The translations under genes were made by a program, and so were the position numbers. 28,309 nt of DNA, taken from NCBI GenBank assembly GCA_964484135.1, contig CAZAEL010000031.1:1-28309 (forward strand). Reading direction: 5' to 3'. The notes beneath the pieces were generated by a model that saw only the letters and a list, made by a program, of their open reading frames with translations, did no database searches and was not told where the DNA came from. This DNA is from CAZAEL01 sp964484135. Lineage in GTDB: Bacteria; Elusimicrobiota; Elusimicrobia; FEN-1173. This document shows, one piece after another, positions 1 to 7,928 of the stretch (positions within the stretch are counted from its first letter, which is position 1; every line of letters starts with the position of its first letter).

Positions 1-2
1 GG

Positions 3-581
3 TTCATCGACGACCTGCTGGACATGGCCAAGATCGAGCGCGGCAAGATGGAGGTGCAGAAACAGCCCTTCGACCTGGGCCCGGTGCTGGAGGAGGCGCG
101 GGTGTTGTTCGTGCCCCAGGCGGACGAAAAAAAGATCGCTTTCGAAGTGCCCGCGGCCGCGGCCTGGCCGCGCCTTTTGGGGGACGCGGACCGGACCCGG
201 CAGGTGCTCATCAACCTGTTGAGCAACGCCTTCAAGTTCACGCCCGCCGGGGGGAAGATTTCGGTCCAGGGCCAGGCCCGGAACGGCCATTGGGCCGTGT
301 CCGTGCGGGACACGGGCGCGGGCATTCCGGAGGACCAGCGGGACAAGATTTTCGAGAAGTTCGAACAGGTGAAGGGCGTGCGGGAGAAATTGGCCGGCGG
401 GCAGAAGGGCACGGGTTTGGGGCTGGCCATCGTGAAGGGCCTGGTGGAGGCCCAGGGCGGGACGATCCGGGTGGAAAGCGAATTGAACAAGGGGAGCTGT
501 TTTACGTTTACCATCCCCCTCGCGAAGCCCTCTGAAACGGCTACGACATCGGTTTCTGGTCCCCCTTCTTCCACTGCTTGA
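3..581 (+). CDS. Sensor histidine kinase, C-terminal part (5' truncated by window)
   Basis: The reading frame is open from base 3, so the true start lies upstream of the window. The first residues (FIDDLLDMAKIERGKM) match the end of a HisKA dimerisation helix. A complete HATPase_c domain follows: N box (VLINLLSNAFKFTP), G1 box (VRDTGAGIP), F box (IFEKFEQV) and G2 box (KGTGLGLAI). The protein would autophosphorylate a His lying just outside the window and pass phosphate to a receiver domain. The last 15 residues are a Ser/Thr/Pro-rich tail. The gene ends 41 nt inside the convergent response-regulator gene, an obvious candidate partner, although partnership is inferred from position only. The sensory domains are not visible, so the signal is unknown. 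Confidence 0.93.
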   Translation, partial: FIDDLLDMAKIERGKMEVQKQPFDLGPVLEEARVLFVPQADEKKIAFEVPAAAAWPRLLGDADRTRQVLINLLSNAFKFTPAGGKISVQGQARNGHWAVSVRDTGAGIPEDQRDKIFEKFEQVKGVREKLAGGQKGTGLGLAIVKGLVEAQGGTIRVESELNKGSCFTFTIPLAKPSETATTSVSGPPSSTA

Positions 582-1506
582 GGACGGTTTCCAGCTGGGT
601 GGATTGGGAGCGCAGGGATTCGTACAGGCGCGCGTTCTCCAGCGCGTACCCGGCCTGGGCCACGAAGATGGTGATGAGGCGGAGCTCCTCCTCGTGATAA
701 GGCCGGAGGGCGTTTTCCACGCGGCAGAGGTTCAGGATGGCGAGGAGGCGTTCTTTGTAGAAAACGGGCACCGAGAGGCTGGCGGTGATGAAGGAGAACC
801 CCGGCGCGTGTTCGAGCTGAAAATATTTCCGCGCTTCGAGGGAGTCCAGGGTCTTGAGCACGTCCATGTTCAGACGCCCCACCCGTTCCCGGTCGAAGGG
901 GATCTTCTGGCCCAGAAGGGCGCCGTGCCGCGCGCCGTGGGTGGAGGAGACCGTCAGCTCTTTTTCGTCGGAAGAAATGGTCAGCAGGGAGGCGCCGTCG
1001 GACCGCGTGATCTCGCAGGCGTGCTTGGCCAGGGCCTGCAGGAGCTCCTTCTCCTCCCGGATGGAGGAGAGGACGCGGGTGGCGTCGTAGAGGTTGAGGA
1101 TCTCCTTGAGGCCCGACAGCTCCCGCACCAGGGTCTGCCGCTCGAAGGCCCGCTTGACCGAGACGTCGAGCTTGTGGGGGTCGAAGGGCTTGGTCAGGTA
1201 GTCGTACGCGCCCAGCTTCATGGCCTCCACCGCGGTGTCCACCTGTCCGTACGCGGTGAGCAGGATGACCTCGCACTCGGGCGCCGCTTTCTTGACGTGC
1301 CGGAGCACCCCCAGGCCGTCCACCTGGGCCATCATGAGGTCCGTGATGACCATGTTGTAATGCTTCCTGGGGAACATCTCCAGCGCCTTTTCGCCGCTTT
1401 CCGCGATGTCCACCAGGTACCCGTCCAGCATCAGGGATTCGGCGCAGGCCGCCAGGAGCGCGGGGTCGTCGTCCACCACCAGGATGACTTTGTCGGATTG
1501 GCCCAT
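541..1506 (-). CDS. Response regulator: REC domain fused to GAF domain
   Basis: A 321-residue protein. Residues 6-120 form a CheY-like receiver with the acidic pair D13/D14, phospho-acceptor D56 (VITDLMM), T84 and K106 (LTKPFD). A short helix leads into a GAF-like domain at about 150-300. There is no DNA-binding helix-turn-helix or enzymatic output domain, so output is probably a protein-protein interaction or ligand-gated signalling through the GAF domain. The final residues (about 300-321) look helical. The ATG at 1506 begins directly before the receiver fold. The gene converges with the histidine kinase, overlapping it by 41 nt, and diverges from the mutase gene. A 5-bp inverted repeat (gtaag/cttac, 1511-1526) lies just upstream. 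The domain calls are strong; the regulated process is unknown. Confidence 0.92.
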   Translation of the reverse strand: MGQSDKVILVVDDDPALLAACAESLMLDGYLVDIAESGEKALEMFPRKHYNMVITDLMMAQVDGLGVLRHVKKAAPECEVILLTAYGQVDTAVEAMKLGAYDYLTKPFDPHKLDVSVKRAFERQTLVRELSGLKEILNLYDATRVLSSIREEKELLQALAKHACEITRSDGASLLTISSDEKELTVSSTHGARHGALLGQKIPFDRERVGRLNMDVLKTLDSLEARKYFQLEHAPGFSFITASLSVPVFYKERLLAILNLCRVENALRPYHEEELRLITIFVAQAGYALENARLYESLRSQSTQLETVLKQWKKGDQKPMS

Positions 1507-1588
1507 GGGTCGTAAGAGCTAGCTTACATCCTGAGTTCTCTTCCCGCAAGGGGGATCGGAATGGGAAAAAAACCGGGGTTTTTCCGCC

Positions 1589-1617
1589 TTGACATGCGGG
1601 TCTTTTGCGGTTACCCT
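1589..1617 (+). promoter_or_regulatory. Candidate sigma70-type promoter for the mutase gene
   Basis: A perfect -35 hexamer TTGACA (1589-1594) is followed by a 17-nt spacer and TACCCT (1612-1617), which matches the -10 consensus at three of six positions. The predicted transcription start near 1624 nearly coincides with a GTG codon at 1626, so the mutase message could be almost leaderless. Just upstream, 1566-1583 holds an A-run/CCGGGG/T-run hairpin. Assigned by eye. Confidence 0.4.
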
Positions 1618-3287
1618 TGGAAGAAGTGAAATCGCGCCGGAAAGACAACCCGAAAAGGACAGCCCCTTCCGCCGGTCGCGGCGACGCCGCGGCGGGCTTC
1701 TCCGTTTCTCAGCCCCGCGCCGCCTCCTCGGACGCTCTTCCGCCCTTTTTCAGACCGTCCCATTTGAAAGCGTGGAACTACGGAAAGCAGGCCGGCGATC
1801 CGGGCGTTTACCCGTTCACGCGGGGCATTCACCGGGACATGTACCGGCGGCGGCTTTGGACCATGCGCCAATACGCCGGGTTCGGCACGGCGGAGGAGGC
1901 CAACCGGCGGTACCGCTATCTGTTGAGCCAGGGGCAGACAGGGCTGTCGGTGGCCTTCGACCTGCCGACCCAGTGCGGGTACGACGGGGACCATGTCATG
2001 GCCCTGGGCGAGGTGGGGCGGGCCGGGGTGGCGGTTTCCACCCTGGAGGACATGGAGGACCTGCTGAAGGGGATCGACCTGCGGCGGGTCAGCGTGTCCA
2101 TGACCATCAACGCCACGGCCCCCGTGCTCCTGGCGCTGTACGTGGCCGTGGCCCGAAAACGGGGGGCGTCCCTCCGCGCGCTTTCCGGCACGCTGCAGAA
2201 CGACATCCTCAAGGAGTACATCGCCCGCGGGACCTACATCTTTCCGCCGCGCCCTTCCTTGAGGCTGGCCGCGGACTGCGTGGAGTACGCGGCGCGCCGC
2301 ATGCCCGGCTGGAACCCGGTTTCCGTCTCCGGGTACCACATGCGCGAGGCCGGCGCCACCGCGGCCCAGGAGTTGGCCTTCACCCTGGCGGACGGGGCCG
2401 TGTACGTGGAAGAGACCCTCAAGCGGGGGTTGTCCGTGGACGATTTCGCCCCCCGGATTTCGTTTTTCTTCGGCTGCCACAACCGTTTTTTGGAGGAGGT
2501 CGCCAAGTTCCGCGCGGCCCGGCGCATGTGGGCCCGCCTGATGCGCGGGCGTTTCCGCGCCCGGGACGAACGGTCCTGGAAGCTCCGCTTCCACGCGCAG
2601 ACCGACGGCGTGACCCTGGCGCACCGCCAGATCGACAACAACGTGGTGCGGGTGGCGTACCAGGCCCTGGCCGCGGTCCTGGGCGGGACCCAGTCCCTGC
2701 ACACCAACGGACGGGACGAGGCCCTGTCCCTGCCCACGGAGGAGTCCGCGCTCCTGGCGCTCCGGACCCAGCAGATCCTGGCCTGGGAGACGGGCGTGGC
2801 GGAGACGGCGGACCCGCTGGGCGGGTCCTGGGCGGTGGAATCCCTCACGGACGCCCTGGAGAAAAAGGCTGGCGAATACATGAAATCTCTTGTTAAAATA
2901 GGAGGAATGGTGAAGGCCGTGGAGCGGGGAATTCCCCAGCGGCTGATCCATGAGGCCGCGTACCGGGAGCAGATGGCCCTGGAAAACGGCGAGAAGGTCA
3001 TGGTGGGCGTCAACGCTTTTCAAGGGGAAGGGGGGGCTTTGCCGCCCCTCCACCGTCCGCCGCCGGGCATGGAGGCGCGGCAGAGGCGGCGGCTGGAACG
3101 GTTCAGGCGCCGCCGTCTTCAAGACCGGGCCGCGTCCGCCCTGGACCGCCTGACGCGGGCCGCGGAAGGAGAGGACAATTTGGTGCCGTTCCTGGTCGCG
3201 GCCGCGGAGTCCGGCGCCACCCTGGGGGAAATCTGCGGAAGGCTGCGCCGGGTCTTCGGAGAGCACCGCCCCCCGACGACATTTTAA
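1605..3287 (+). CDS. Methylmalonyl-CoA mutase, large (catalytic) subunit without B12 domain
   Basis: This is the TIM-barrel catalytic subunit that interconverts (R)-methylmalonyl-CoA and succinyl-CoA with adenosylcobalamin. Diagnostic segments are YPFTRGIHRDMY (69-80), WTMRQYAGFGTAEE (85-98), GLSVAFDLPTQ, SGYHMREAGATAAQE (about 242-256), DDFAPRISFFFG and GGTQSLHTN. Tyr90 (in RQYAGF) and Arg208 (in KEYIARGTYIF) align with the residues that distinguish methylmalonyl-CoA from isobutyryl-CoA mutases, where they are Phe and Gln; this favours methylmalonyl-CoA as substrate. The protein stops after the catalytic half, and the B12-binding half is a separate gene at 6506. The start is uncertain: TTG 1605 gives the longest frame, and GTG 1626 fits the promoter better. 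The first 50 or so residues are Arg/Ala-rich and unconserved. Confidence 0.93.
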   Translation: MRLPLEEVKSRRKDNPKRTAPSAGRGDAAAGFSVSQPRAASSDALPPFFRPSHLKAWNYGKQAGDPGVYPFTRGIHRDMYRRRLWTMRQYAGFGTAEEANRRYRYLLSQGQTGLSVAFDLPTQCGYDGDHVMALGEVGRAGVAVSTLEDMEDLLKGIDLRRVSVSMTINATAPVLLALYVAVARKRGASLRALSGTLQNDILKEYIARGTYIFPPRPSLRLAADCVEYAARRMPGWNPVSVSGYHMREAGATAAQELAFTLADGAVYVEETLKRGLSVDDFAPRISFFFGCHNRFLEEVAKFRAARRMWARLMRGRFRARDERSWKLRFHAQTDGVTLAHRQIDNNVVRVAYQALAAVLGGTQSLHTNGRDEALSLPTEESALLALRTQQILAWETGVAETADPLGGSWAVESLTDALEKKAGEYMKSLVKIGGMVKAVERGIPQRLIHEAAYREQMALENGEKVMVGVNAFQGEGGALPPLHRPPPGMEARQRRRLERFRRRRLQDRAASALDRLTRAAEGEDNLVPFLVAAAESGATLGEICGRLRRVFGEHRPPTTF

Positions 3288-3303
3288 ATGGATGTTACAA
3301 GGG

Positions 3304-3363
3304 TTAAAAGCGAGAAGTGTGCGGTTGGAGGTTCCTTCCCACTTTTAACCTCTCACTTCTCAC
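3304..3363. repeat. Simple-repeat tract with imperfect hairpin upstream of pilB-like gene
   Basis: The 93-nt gap after the mutase gene contains gttaaaag (3304-3311) facing cttttaac (3342-3349), plus cgagaagtg facing cacttctcac (3354-3363). The right side reads as degenerate tandem copies of a (t)cacttctcac motif. Related tracts occur at 6431-6444 and 16684-16702. The tract ends at the AAGGAG ribosome-binding site of the next gene. Confidence 0.45.
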
Positions 3364-3380
3364 GAAGGAGTTGACAAGGC

Positions 3381-5195
3381 ATGGCCACGCCCAGCGCCGT
3401 CGGACGAAAACAGGTCAAAGACATCCTTCTCGAGTCCAAGCTCGTCTCCCCGGAAAACATGGCCAAGGCCGTGGCCGAGGCCGACAAGGGGGAGAAGCCC
3501 CTCCAGCAGATCGTGGTGGACATGAAGTTCGCGGACAAGGTGGACGTGCTGCAGGCCCTGTCCAAGGAGTGGCGCAACAAGGCCGTGGACCTGGCCGAGA
3601 TGGAGATCGACCCGGACGTGGTCAAGATCATCCCGGAGAACACCGCCCGGCGCCACAACGCTTTGCCCTTCGCCAAGGAGGAATCCGTCCTGCTGGTCGC
3701 CATGGCCGACCCGCGGGACTTTTTTGTTTCCGAGGACATCCACCTCAGGACCGGTTTCGAGGTGCAGGGGTACCTGGCCATGCCCGAGGACATCCAGCGG
3801 GAGCTGGACAAGGTCTACGGCGTGGCCGGCGCCAACAAGGCCGCGGAGCTCATGAAGGGCGTGGCGGAGCAGCAGGCCAAGGAAGCCGAATCCGGCGAGA
3901 TGAAGCTGGAGAAGTTCGAGGCCAAGGCGGACGTGACCGAGGTGGACGCCTCCGCCCCCGAGGTCGAAAGGATCGTCAACGCCATCATCCTCGCCGCCCT
4001 CCAGCAGAAGGCCTCGGACATCCACGTGGAGCCCTTCGAGGACCCCGCCGGCAAGAACTCCAAGCTTTTGGTGCGCTACCGGGTGGACGGCTTCCTGCGC
4101 GAGGCCGGGTTCCAGGTGCCCTGGAGCTTCCGCAACGCGGTCCTGGCCAAGATCAAGATCATGACCTCCTCCATGAACATCACGGAGCGCCGCATCCCGC
4201 AGTCGGGGCGCATCCAGGTCATGGCCAAGGGGAGCCCCATCGAGTTCCGCGTGGAGATCGTGCCCACGGTGTACGGCGAGTCCTGCGTCATGCGTATCCT
4301 GGACCGGAAGGCCGTGCAGGTGGACATCCACAAGCTGGGTTTTCTGCCGGACACGCTGGACCGGTTCCTCGGCATGCTCAAAGGCGTGGGCGGAAAAAAG
4401 AACTTCGGCCTCTGCCTCGTGTGCGGCCCCACGGGATCGGGCAAGTCCACCACGCTGTACGCCGCCCTCAACCACATCAACCGCCCGGACATCAAGATCC
4501 TGACCGCCGAGAACCCCGTGGAATACAACCTGGACGGGATCGTGCAGGTGCAGGTGAACCCGGACCTGAAGCTGGGAGAGGACAAGTGCTTCGACTTCGC
4601 CACGGCGCTCCGCTCCTTCCTGCGTCTGGACCCGGACGTGATCATGGTGGGCGAAATCCGCGACCAGGAGACCGCCCACATCGCCATGGAAGCCGCCATG
4701 ACCGGCCACTTGGTGTTCTCCACCATCCACACCAACGATTCGCCCTCGTCCATTTCCCGCATCACGGACATGGGGGTGCCGGCCTTCATGGTGGCCACCA
4801 CCATGAAACTGATCCTGGCCCAGCGGCTGTGCCGCCGGATCTGCAAGGACTGCAAGACGCCCCATCCGCCCACGCCCGACGAGGTCGAGGCGTTCAAGGC
4901 CGCCAACGTGGCGCTGCCCGCCGGCGCCATGCTTTATGCCGGCAAGGGATGCGACACCTGCCAGGGCAGCGGCTTCAAGGGCCGGTGCGGCATCCACGAG
5001 CTTTTGATCATGGACGACGCGGTCCGGCTGGCGTCCCTCAAGGACGTGTCCGCGGACAACATCCGCAAGACGGCCATGTTCGAGTCCCCCCAGAAGATGC
5101 GGACCATCATCCAGGACGGCCTGGTCAAGGCCCTCCAGGGAGACACCACGGTCCGCGAGGTCCTGGGCGGCGCGGCGGAAGAACCGAAGAAATAA
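3381..5195 (+). CDS. GspE/PilB-family type II secretion / type IV pilus assembly ATPase
   Basis: A 604-residue hexameric motor ATPase. Residues 8-146 form an MshEN/T2SSE_N domain (AMADPRDFFVSEDI at 107-120), a fold that binds c-di-GMP in several PilB/MshE proteins. The T2SSE core follows, with Walker A GPTGSGKST (349-357), Walker B IMVGEIRD (421-428) and the His-box TGHLVFSTIHTND (441-453). A zinc-binding Cys set, C484/C488/C491 and C524/C527/C536, is typical of GspE and PilB. AAGGAG at 3365-3370 lies 10 nt before the ATG. No other pilus or secretion gene is nearby, so PilB cannot be separated from GspE by context. The gene is placed between the two halves of methylmalonyl-CoA mutase, next to an HD-GYP-like gene. 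Confidence 0.93.
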   Translation: MATPSAVGRKQVKDILLESKLVSPENMAKAVAEADKGEKPLQQIVVDMKFADKVDVLQALSKEWRNKAVDLAEMEIDPDVVKIIPENTARRHNALPFAKEESVLLVAMADPRDFFVSEDIHLRTGFEVQGYLAMPEDIQRELDKVYGVAGANKAAELMKGVAEQQAKEAESGEMKLEKFEAKADVTEVDASAPEVERIVNAIILAALQQKASDIHVEPFEDPAGKNSKLLVRYRVDGFLREAGFQVPWSFRNAVLAKIKIMTSSMNITERRIPQSGRIQVMAKGSPIEFRVEIVPTVYGESCVMRILDRKAVQVDIHKLGFLPDTLDRFLGMLKGVGGKKNFGLCLVCGPTGSGKSTTLYAALNHINRPDIKILTAENPVEYNLDGIVQVQVNPDLKLGEDKCFDFATALRSFLRLDPDVIMVGEIRDQETAHIAMEAAMTGHLVFSTIHTNDSPSSISRITDMGVPAFMVATTMKLILAQRLCRRICKDCKTPHPPTPDEVEAFKAANVALPAGAMLYAGKGCDTCQGSGFKGRCGIHELLIMDDAVRLASLKDVSADNIRKTAMFESPQKMRTIIQDGLVKALQGDTTVREVLGGAAEEPKK

Positions 5196-5201
5196 TAAAA
5201 C

Positions 5202-5223
5202 ACACGTGTCACGTGACACGTGT
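5202..5223. repeat. 22-bp perfect palindrome
   Basis: Each half is acacgtgtcac and its complement gtgacacgtgt, giving an uninterrupted 22-bp palindrome with no loop. It is followed by two more partial copies of the tcacgt unit (5224-5234). It lies 7 nt after the pilB-like stop and 14 nt before the ATG of the next gene. No T-tract follows, so a standard terminator is unlikely; a protein-binding operator or a simple-repeat tract are the alternatives. Confidence 0.7.
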
Positions 5224-5237
5224 CACGTTTCACGGCT

Positions 5238-6449
5238 ATGACTTCCAAGCGTAACGTTCCAAAATCTTCCTGCCCCCATTGCCAGGCCGCCCTGTCCCCG
5301 GGAGGCCGTTTCTGCCCCCAATGCGGCCGGCCCCTGAAAACCTCCCAGCACACCGAGGGGATGTACGCCTGGGCCACGGAAGACCTCTTCGACATCGCCC
5401 GCACCCTTTCCTCCACCCTGGACCTGGACGCCCTGCTGAAAAAGATCGGCCAGGCCGCCGAGCGGCTCACCGACGCCGAGGCCTCCTCCATCCTGCTCCT
5501 GGACGATGACCGCCAACATCTGTATTTCAAGATCGCCACGGGCGAGAAAAGCCAAATCCTCCGGAAGCTCACCGTGCCCCTGGGCACGGGGCTGGCCGGC
5601 TGGGTGGCCCAGCACGGCGAGTCCGTGATCGTGGACGACGTCACCAAAGACGACCGGTTCATGAAGCAGATGGACAACGCCACGGGGTTCGTGACCCGTT
5701 CCATCGCGGCCGTGCCGCTGAAGCTGGGCGGGGAGATCATCGGCGTGGCCGAGGCCATCAACAAGAAGGGCCGCAGGCCCTTCACCGCGGCGGACAAGAA
5801 CATCCTGGAAAACCTGGCCAACTTCGCGGCCGTGTCCATCGTGAACGCGCGGCTGGCCGAGACGCAGAAGAATTTCTTCACCAACACCATCGAGATCCTG
5901 ATCTCCGCCATCGAGGCCAGCGACCCGCGCTATCTGGGCCATCCCTCGCGCGCGGCCGAAATCGCCTGCGCGGTGGGCCGCCGCCTGGGGATCCAGGGGC
6001 AGGCGTACCGCGACCTCTATTACGGCGCGCTCCTGCACGACATCGGCATGATCGTCCTGAACCACAGGGGGCTCACGGACAAGGTCACCCTCCTCGGGCG
6101 GGACCGGAGCGCGGAGCGCCTCCACCCGGTCCTCGGCGCGGAATTGCTCAAAGGGGTCAAGGCGCTGCGCGGGGTGGTGCCCCTGGTGTGGCACCACCAC
6201 GAACATTGGGACGGCACCGGCCACCCGGATCGCTTGAGCGGGGAAAACATTCCCCTCTCCGCCCGCATCATCTGCCTGGCGGAATACCTGGAGGACATCC
6301 GGCTTTCGGGCGTGACCGGGCCGGAACTGCCTTCCCTGCAGGCCCGCGTGGCGCGGGACGGCGCCGGGACGAAATTCGACCCCAAGGTGGTGGAAGCCTA
6401 TCTCGCGTTGATGGAAAGCGAAAAGGGGGAAGTGAGAAGTGGGACGTAA
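5238..6449 (+). CDS. Zinc-ribbon / GAF / degenerate HD-GYP domain protein
   Basis: A 403-residue cytoplasmic signalling protein. Residues 12-29 are a zinc ribbon (CPHC...CPQC). Residues 50-205 are a GAF domain (LDLDALLKKIGQAAERL, LLLDD, GLAGWVAQHGESVIVDDV). Residues 215-365 are an HD-GYP-like domain with H235, the HD pair H267/D268 (LLHDIG), H296 and HHEHWDGTGHP (319-330). The signature GYP is GHP here, and the usual metal-site Asp of the xADxxDA helix is replaced in CLAEYLEDI, so c-di-GMP phosphodiesterase activity is doubtful; it may be a degenerate sensor. ATG 5238 is preferred; GTG 5220 is in frame but lies inside the 22-bp palindrome. Neither start has a clear Shine-Dalgarno sequence. 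Position beside an MshEN-type ATPase suggests shared c-di-GMP signalling (inference). Confidence 0.85.
   Translation: MTSKRNVPKSSCPHCQAALSPGGRFCPQCGRPLKTSQHTEGMYAWATEDLFDIARTLSSTLDLDALLKKIGQAAERLTDAEASSILLLDDDRQHLYFKIATGEKSQILRKLTVPLGTGLAGWVAQHGESVIVDDVTKDDRFMKQMDNATGFVTRSIAAVPLKLGGEIIGVAEAINKKGRRPFTAADKNILENLANFAAVSIVNARLAETQKNFFTNTIEILISAIEASDPRYLGHPSRAAEIACAVGRRLGIQGQAYRDLYYGALLHDIGMIVLNHRGLTDKVTLLGRDRSAERLHPVLGAELLKGVKALRGVVPLVWHHHEHWDGTGHPDRLSGENIPLSARIICLAEYLEDIRLSGVTGPELPSLQARVARDGAGTKFDPKVVEAYLALMESEKGEVRSGT
6431..6444. repeat. gtgagaagtggg simple-repeat copy at the end of the HD-GYP-like gene
   Basis: This carries the exact 12-mer gtgagaagtggg (6432-6443), the complement of cccacttctcac at 16684-16695. 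It is translated as the terminal residues (EVRSGT) of the HD-GYP-like protein. Confidence 0.5.
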
Positions 6450-6505
6450 ACGGCAAGGGGCCGGCCTTTTTTCCGCCGGCGTTTCATCCGGCATTTCCTT
6501 TCTTG

Positions 6506-6910
6506 ATGCCTCATAGGGTCCTCATCGCCAAGCCCGGGCTGGACGGCCACGACCGCGGCGCCAAGGTGGTGGCGCGGGCCCTGCGGGACGCCGGCTTCGA
6601 GGTCATCTACACGGGCATCCGCCAGACGCCCGAACGGATCGCGGAAGCCGCCCTGCAGGAGGACGCGGACGCGGTGGGCCTTTCCGTCCTTTCCGGCGCC
6701 CACCGGGTCCTCCTGCCTCGCGTGCTGAAGCTCCTCCGGAAAACGGGAAAAAAGCCCCTGGTTTTCGCCGGGGGCATCATCCCGCCGCGGGACGCGGCCG
6801 CGCTGAAATCCAAGGGCATCGCGGCGGTGTTCGGCCCGGGGACGACCACGCGCGACGTCATCGCTTTCCTCCGCCGCCGTTTGCCCGCCGCCGGGGCCTC
6901 CCGCCGGTGA
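6506..6910 (+). CDS. Methylmalonyl-CoA mutase, B12-binding small subunit
   Basis: A 134-residue stand-alone cobalamin-binding domain. It begins MPHRVLIAKPGLDGHDRG, with the DxHxxG signature at 13-18; His15 is the lower axial cobalt ligand. Further conserved segments are the Ser-containing VGLSVLSGAH and the glycine-rich VFAGGIIP and GPGTTT loops that hold the dimethylbenzimidazole tail. Length and order match the C-terminal half of one-chain mutases. It should pair with the catalytic subunit at 1605-3287, from which it is separated by about 3.2 kb and two unrelated genes. ATG 6506 begins exactly at the domain edge; the in-frame sequence upstream has no domain signature. No strong Shine-Dalgarno is visible. 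The hairpin 6460-6480 (gccggc/gccggc) lies in the 56-nt spacer. Confidence 0.93.
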   Translation: MPHRVLIAKPGLDGHDRGAKVVARALRDAGFEVIYTGIRQTPERIAEAALQEDADAVGLSVLSGAHRVLLPRVLKLLRKTGKKPLVFAGGIIPPRDAAALKSKGIAAVFGPGTTTRDVIAFLRRRLPAAGASRR

Positions 6911-6968
6911 GACGATCGCGCTTCCCTGTTCCCTTCCCGTTGTCCCCTCCCGTGTCCGCCGAAAACGA

Positions 6969-7928
6969 ATGAAACGGCGCTCCCTGTCTGAAGCGTCCGC
7001 GCTGGCGCGCGGCATCCGCCGGGGGGACCGCGCTTGCGCGGCCCGCGCCATCACCTGCCTGGAAAACCAGCGGCCCGGCGCCGAAGAGCTCCTCCGCCGG
7101 CTCTATCCCCTTTCCGGCCGTTCCTGGGTCGTGGGCCTCACGGGCCCGGCCGGCGCGGGGAAATCCACGTTGTTGGACGGTTTGCTGTCCCTGGCCCGCC
7201 GGGAGCGGATCAAGGCGGGCGCCCTTCTGGTGGACCCCTCCAGCCCTCTGTCCGGCGGGGCCTTTTTGGGGGACCGGCTCCGGCTGGAGCGCCACGGCGG
7301 AGATCCCGGTGTGTTCGTCCGCAGCCTGGCCTCCCGGGGCCTCGGGGGCGGCACCGCGGTCGCGGCCTGGGGCGCGCGGCGTGTGCTGGAGGCCCTGGGC
7401 GCGGAGGTGATTTTTTTGGAGACGCTGGGCGCGGGCCAGGCGGACGTGGACGTGGCCGCCTTCGCCGACACCGTGGCCGTGGTGTGGACCCCCGGCCTGG
7501 GGGACGAGGTCCAGGCCCTGAAGGCCGGGCTTTTGGAAATCGCCGACGTCCTGGTGCTCAACAAGGCGGACCGCCCCGGACGCGGCCAGGCCCTGGCCGG
7601 CCTGGCATGGGCCGCGGCCCCCGCCGGGGAAGACGCCGGCCCGCGGCCGTGGTCCCGCCCCCGGGTCCAGACCGTGGCGACCGCGGGGCGGGGCGTCCCG
7701 TCTTTGTGGGAAAACCTGAAAAAGCACAGGGACCATCTGAAAAAGTCCGGGGAGGGCGGGGCGCGCCACCGGCGGCAAGCGGAGGCCGAGCTTTCGGCGT
7801 ACGTGCGGCGGCGATGGGACGACCTTCTGTCCGCCCGCCTTGCCGCGGCGGCGCGGCGCCTGTGCGACCGACGGACCGATCCCTTGTCCGCGGCGCGGAG
7901 AGCCCTGAAAGGGATCGTTTTTCCGTGA
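6969..7928 (+). CDS. meaB: MeaB/ArgK-type G-protein chaperone of methylmalonyl-CoA mutase
   Basis: A 319-residue GTPase of the MeaB/MMAA family, which gates cobalamin loading and protects methylmalonyl-CoA mutase from inactivation. Visible motifs are the P-loop GPAGAGKS (59-66), VDPSSPLSGGAFLGDR (switch region), VRSLASRGLGGG, LETLGAGQAD (the family ETxGxGQ motif), and NKAD for guanine specificity. The C-terminal 80 residues are Arg-rich and helical, as in the dimerisation arm of the family. The gene lies 58 nt after the B12-binding subunit and overlaps the carboxyltransferase gene by 4 nt, so it belongs to the propionate operon. The spacer before it is C-rich with no obvious Shine-Dalgarno, so translation may be weak or coupled. 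Confidence 0.93.
   Translation: MKRRSLSEASALARGIRRGDRACAARAITCLENQRPGAEELLRRLYPLSGRSWVVGLTGPAGAGKSTLLDGLLSLARRERIKAGALLVDPSSPLSGGAFLGDRLRLERHGGDPGVFVRSLASRGLGGGTAVAAWGARRVLEALGAEVIFLETLGAGQADVDVAAFADTVAVVWTPGLGDEVQALKAGLLEIADVLVLNKADRPGRGQALAGLAWAAAPAGEDAGPRPWSRPRVQTVATAGRGVPSLWENLKKHRDHLKKSGEGGARHRRQAEAELSAYVRRRWDDLLSARLAAAARRLCDRRTDPLSAARRALKGIVFP

Noticed and set aside
1589..2896. Alternative plus-strand frame overlapping the mutase gene
   Set aside because: The mutase frame contains all family signatures; this one is Gly/Arg/Pro-rich and featureless.
3360..5219. Open frame of over 600 codons on the minus strand across the pilB-like gene
   Set aside because: Its translation is a His/Gly/Val-rich shadow of the strongly conserved plus-strand ATPase, with no domain pattern; high G+C creates such frames.
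6188..6505. Upstream extension of the B12-binding subunit
   Set aside because: It overlaps the HD-GYP-like gene and has no similarity to the cobalamin-binding fold.
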